Below, one piece after another: positions 5,701-7,122 of a stretch of 7,122 bases of DNA. Numbering within the stretch: position 1 is the stretch's first letter; each line of letters begins with the position of its first letter. A program made the translations under genes and the position numbers. The DNA comes from Lentisphaerota bacterium (GTDB taxonomy: Bacteria > Verrucomicrobiota > Kiritimatiellia > JAAZAB01). The notes under the pieces were generated by a model. The model did not search any database. It had not been told where the DNA came from and saw only the letters and a list, made by a program, of their open reading frames with translations. The DNA lies in assembly GCA_016199105.1 (NCBI GenBank), contig JACQHI010000187.1:1-7122 (forward strand), given 5' to 3'.

Positions 5701-7122
5701 GCGCTGCCGTCGTTGATCGTGATCGCCGGCAGGGCCACCACGGCGTTGTTCGTGGCGGCGTCGCGCAGGGTTCCGCTCACGAGCACAATGTTGGTGGAGT
5801 CGAGATCCGCCGAAGTTTCGCCGGCGGCCACCGTGTAGATGCCCGTGACGGTCCGGGCCGGTCCGAAATCGGTGAACGTCACTTGTCCGCCCGTATCCAG
5901 GCCCACCCGCAACGAGCCGCCGGCCAGCGTGACATCCTCGCTGAAGTTGACGACCACCAGAATATTCGAGCCGGCCGGGTAGCGCCCGTCGGGCGTGACC
6001 GAGGTGATGGAGGAAATCGTCGGCACGACGCCGTCCACGGTGGTGAAATCCCACGTGGCGAAACCGGAGAAGCCGCCAAAGAAGTTCGAACCCGCATCGT
6101 GCAGATTGATATTGCTGACGACGATGTAATACTCCGTCGTACTGATGAAGATGGAATGGGAAATCACAACGTTACTGTTGCCGTCCGTGCAGAATACATT
6201 GGTGGACGCGACACTCACGTTCTGAAACAGGCTGTTGTCCGCGCGCCGTCGAATTTCGATATTGCCGGTGCCATTCGTGACCGGTTCGTCGAGCGTGAGC
6301 ATGAGCGGGTTGGCCAGCGGAACCTGGATCGCCCCGTTGAGGGGATTCAGCGCGAACAACGTCGGCGCCACCCCATCCACCACGATGTTCTTATTGCCGT
6401 CCAACGAGCCTCCCGCCCCCGGCGCGGGCAGCGTCAGAACGGCGTTTCTAGCGCCCGAATCCTGGATCGTGGCGGCGCCCAACACCAGCGCGGTGGCGCC
6501 GGTATAGGTCAGGTCCGCCGAAAGCTGGCCCGTGGTGACCGTGTAAGGGAAAATCAGCGTGAGTCCCGGCGAGCCGGAAAAGTAATTGCAAACGGCGTTG
6601 CTGGAGCCGGCCGTGGCCAGCGTCAAAACCGGAGCTCCACCCGCCACCGTGACATCCTCGCTGAACGTGACGCGCACATCCACATACTGGCCCAAGCCAT
6701 ACGCGCGGTCAACGTTGGTGGAGGTCACATCCCACACCACCGGCGCCGTATCCACGATCAGCGCTTTGTTGAAGCCCAGCGAGTTGGCGGCGCCCGGAAC
6801 GGGCAACGTATTCGTGGCCGGCAGACCGGAAGCCTGGTCGTTGATCGTGCCACCGTTCAAAATAAGGGAGCCGGTGCCGGTGTAATCCAAATCCAGCGAA
6901 TTGTGGCCCGCCGCGACCGTATAATTGAATTGGAGCACGGACGAGCCGGACCCGCCCGAATAATTGACCACCGCATTGCTGGATCCCGTCTCCAAGGCGA
7001 GTTGAGGCGTACCGGCTACGACGACGTTCAAGTCATACGTCACTTCAACGGAAATAACGCCGGCTGCATCGTACGTGCCGTTGACCGTGGGGGAGTTGAC
7101 GCCGGTCACGGCCGCGCCCCAC
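2727..7122 (-). CDS. Giant modular secreted/surface protein, Ig-like + Fn3 + FG-GAP (5' end outside window)
   Basis: The frame ends at TAG 2727-2729 and stays open to the window edge, so the N-terminus and any signal peptide are missing. Numbering from the GTG codon at 7109: long Ig-like repeats with the pattern NGTY..G..I.V.V.FSE.V..AG at 1-121, 122-246, 360-475 and 476-591; an SbsA/Big_5-type Ig domain at 247-359; two Big_12-like domains at 592-686 and 687-782 (TDPAGN, AVDLSGN motifs); Fn3-like domains with SYQVWR...YFYWIK at about 784-871, 877-960 and 1094-1180; a sandwich module with HDGVDAVQSG and AWVDQAVFLEV at 961-1093; and six FG-GAP/VCBS repeats from 1187. It should be extracellular and take part in adhesion or polysaccharide and matrix binding. 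No catalytic motif, LPXTG, PEP-CTERM or other C-terminal sorting signal is seen; the protein ends in half a repeat. Cysteines are rare. Family recognition is confident; the role is inferred. Confidence 0.9.
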   Translation of the reverse strand, partial: WGAAVTGVNSPTVNGTYDAAGVISVEVTYDLNVVVAGTPQLALETGSSNAVVNYSGGSGSSVLQFNYTVAAGHNSLDLDYTGTGSLILNGGTINDQASGLPATNTLPVPGAANSLGFNKALIVDTAPVVWDVTSTNVDRAYGLGQYVDVRVTFSEDVTVAGGAPVLTLATAGSSNAVCNYFSGSPGLTLIFPYTVTTGQLSADLTYTGATALVLGAATIQDSGARNAVLTLPAPGAGGSLDGNKNIVVDGVAPTLFALNPLNGAIQVPLANPLMLTLDEPVTNGTGNIEIRRRADNSLFQNVSVASTNVFCTDGNSNVVISHSIFISTTEYYIVVSNINLHDAGSNFFGGFSGFATWDFTTVDGVVPTISSITSVTPDGRYPAGSNILVVVNFSEDVTLAGGSLRVGLDTGGQVTFTDFGPARTVTGIYTVAAGETSADLDSTNIVLVSGTLRDAATNNAVVALPAITINDGSAIVIDTTAPTVTTVTSPNPNGTYGPGAAITIQVNFSEPVILAGGTLDVTLDTGATLNFPPFGPAASASAIYTVAAGQNSADLNNINIQTSGGSTFTDVAGNPFLTFTPTTTLGMSKNIVVDTLSPTVTITSTAGDHTNVSPIPIQIRFTESMSGFAVGDVSVTGGTISGFAGATSNYTFNVTPSAQGTVIVSVGGGVATDPAGNGNQASVAFTCVYDTTRPTVSITSPLDDPVGTSPIPVVVTFSEAVTNFVSSDLTLGNGVAAEFKGTGAVYTFSLIPMAPGDVTVDVTNGVAVDLSGNLNLPSHQFSRVYEFGAPTGVSASDGTYTDRIRVSWTVMSEASSYQVWRGFTNSFGSASQAGTAASPPYDDTSAGQDRKYFYWIKPVNNYGAAGAESTPDSGWRSLAAPGGVSASDSEFTDRVVVQWQSVSGATGYQVWRSVSNTSASASQLAIAGDTPYLDMTAETPTYFYWVKATNTLGPSPFSGFDSGSRATYADASDSPLLGWTTGTNAPWFGQSVVTHDGVDAVQSGDILNSQSSWLRANAYGPGSFSFWWKVSSETNYDFLSFFINGVEQSKISGVVDWRQRSYMLAAGTNLLEWVYAKDNTISTNQDAAWVDQAVFLEVPSGVLATDGAFVNKIRVTWNGSFVGVNSYEVWRSELPDTTMASRLAVTNSTAYEDTRVTPGTVYYYWIRSISTSGTSGYSEPDTGFRRTATADYDGDSISDLAVFDGVAGNWYILSLAHGIVALGVSWGVPGQTSTFVPGDYDANGRCDLAMYFDDTGTWNVKTLTDVVYAWGLSWGFSGARPVAGDYNGDGRADFAVYAPDSGSWYVWTWTNQYTFQWGWAGTEALPGDFDGDGASDLAIYDRANSRWFIRALEDRIVAWDFAWGWNTAELAPGDYDGDGASDIALYDRNTGNWYIRSISGPVLAWGVNWGFPGVELVPGDYDGDGKTDLAVFDPLTGNWYIRSMAGNLIVWGGNWGWPGASVVK
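2730..3560 (-). repeat. Six FG-GAP/VCBS repeats at the C-terminus of the giant protein
   Basis: Repeats begin at residues 1187, 1235, 1281, 1324, 1370 and 1416 (numbered from the codon at 7109), giving periods of 43-48 aa. Each has a calcium-loop motif (DYDGDS, DYDANG, DYNGDG, DFDGDG, DYDGDG, DYDGDG), then DLAVFD-like and NWYIRS-like strands, and WGxxWG. Repeats 1 and 2 are the most diverged in the loop. The blades could form all or part of a beta-propeller of the integrin-alpha type. After the last WGWPG the chain stops seven residues later without another loop. Confidence 0.85.
3831..4229 (-). other. HDGVDA-type sandwich module inserted among Fn3 domains
   Basis: Residues 961-1093 of the giant protein form a single-copy module with the landmarks APWFGQ, HDGVDAVQSG, GPGSFSFWWKVSSETNYDFLSF, LLEWVYAKD and AWVDQAVF. 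Similar modules recur in large surface proteins of Verrucomicrobia, Planctomycetes and Kiritimatiellota. The alternating strands suggest a jelly-roll or lectin-like fold, hence possible carbohydrate binding. The module splits the Fn3 array into two plus one. Its function is inferred. Confidence 0.55.

Overview
The window looks like a piece of a GC-rich bacterial chromosome or metagenomic contig, probably from the PVC group (Kiritimatiellota/Verrucomicrobiota-like). This rests on recognising protein styles: a giant secreted protein that combines bacterial Ig-like repeats, Fn3-like repeats, an HDGVDA-type sandwich module and FG-GAP/VCBS repeats ending in NWYIRS, and a small one-TM protein with an ADEINALL motif. 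Palindrome-rich intergenic DNA fits the same picture. The assignment is inference; no rRNA or tRNA is present to test it.

Layout from left to right. Positions 1-259 are non-coding and hold interspersed palindromic repeats. Positions 260-904 (minus) encode a 214-aa membrane-anchored protein with a strong Shine-Dalgarno. Divergent from it, 1087-1272 (plus) encodes an antitoxin-like protein, overlapped by a short MazF/PemK-like toxin remnant (1253-1423). Convergent with the remnant is a small multi-pass membrane protein (1365-1751, minus). The convergent 3' ends overlap in a palindrome of about 52 bp, and the sequence of both C-termini comes from it.

Positions 1752-2726 form a gene-poor region of nearly 1 kb. 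It holds several repeat families, including two REP-like hairpins with a GTAG foot. A 181-bp coding-like fragment resembling the N-terminus of Mfd lies exactly between these two hairpins. A cluster of nested palindromes is at 2593-2648.

Positions 2727-7122 (minus) hold the 3' part, at least 1464 codons, of one giant modular surface or secreted protein whose N-terminus lies beyond the right edge. It has four long Ig-like repeats, an SbsA-type Ig domain, two further Ig-like domains, three Fn3-like domains interrupted by a sandwich module, and six FG-GAP/VCBS repeats with calcium-loop motifs.

No metabolic pathway or complete operon is visible. The most unusual content is the repeat biology: REP-like hairpins with a compensatory base change, a bracketed gene fragment, a duplicated composite repeat block, and a palindrome that has become coding at the ends of two genes.
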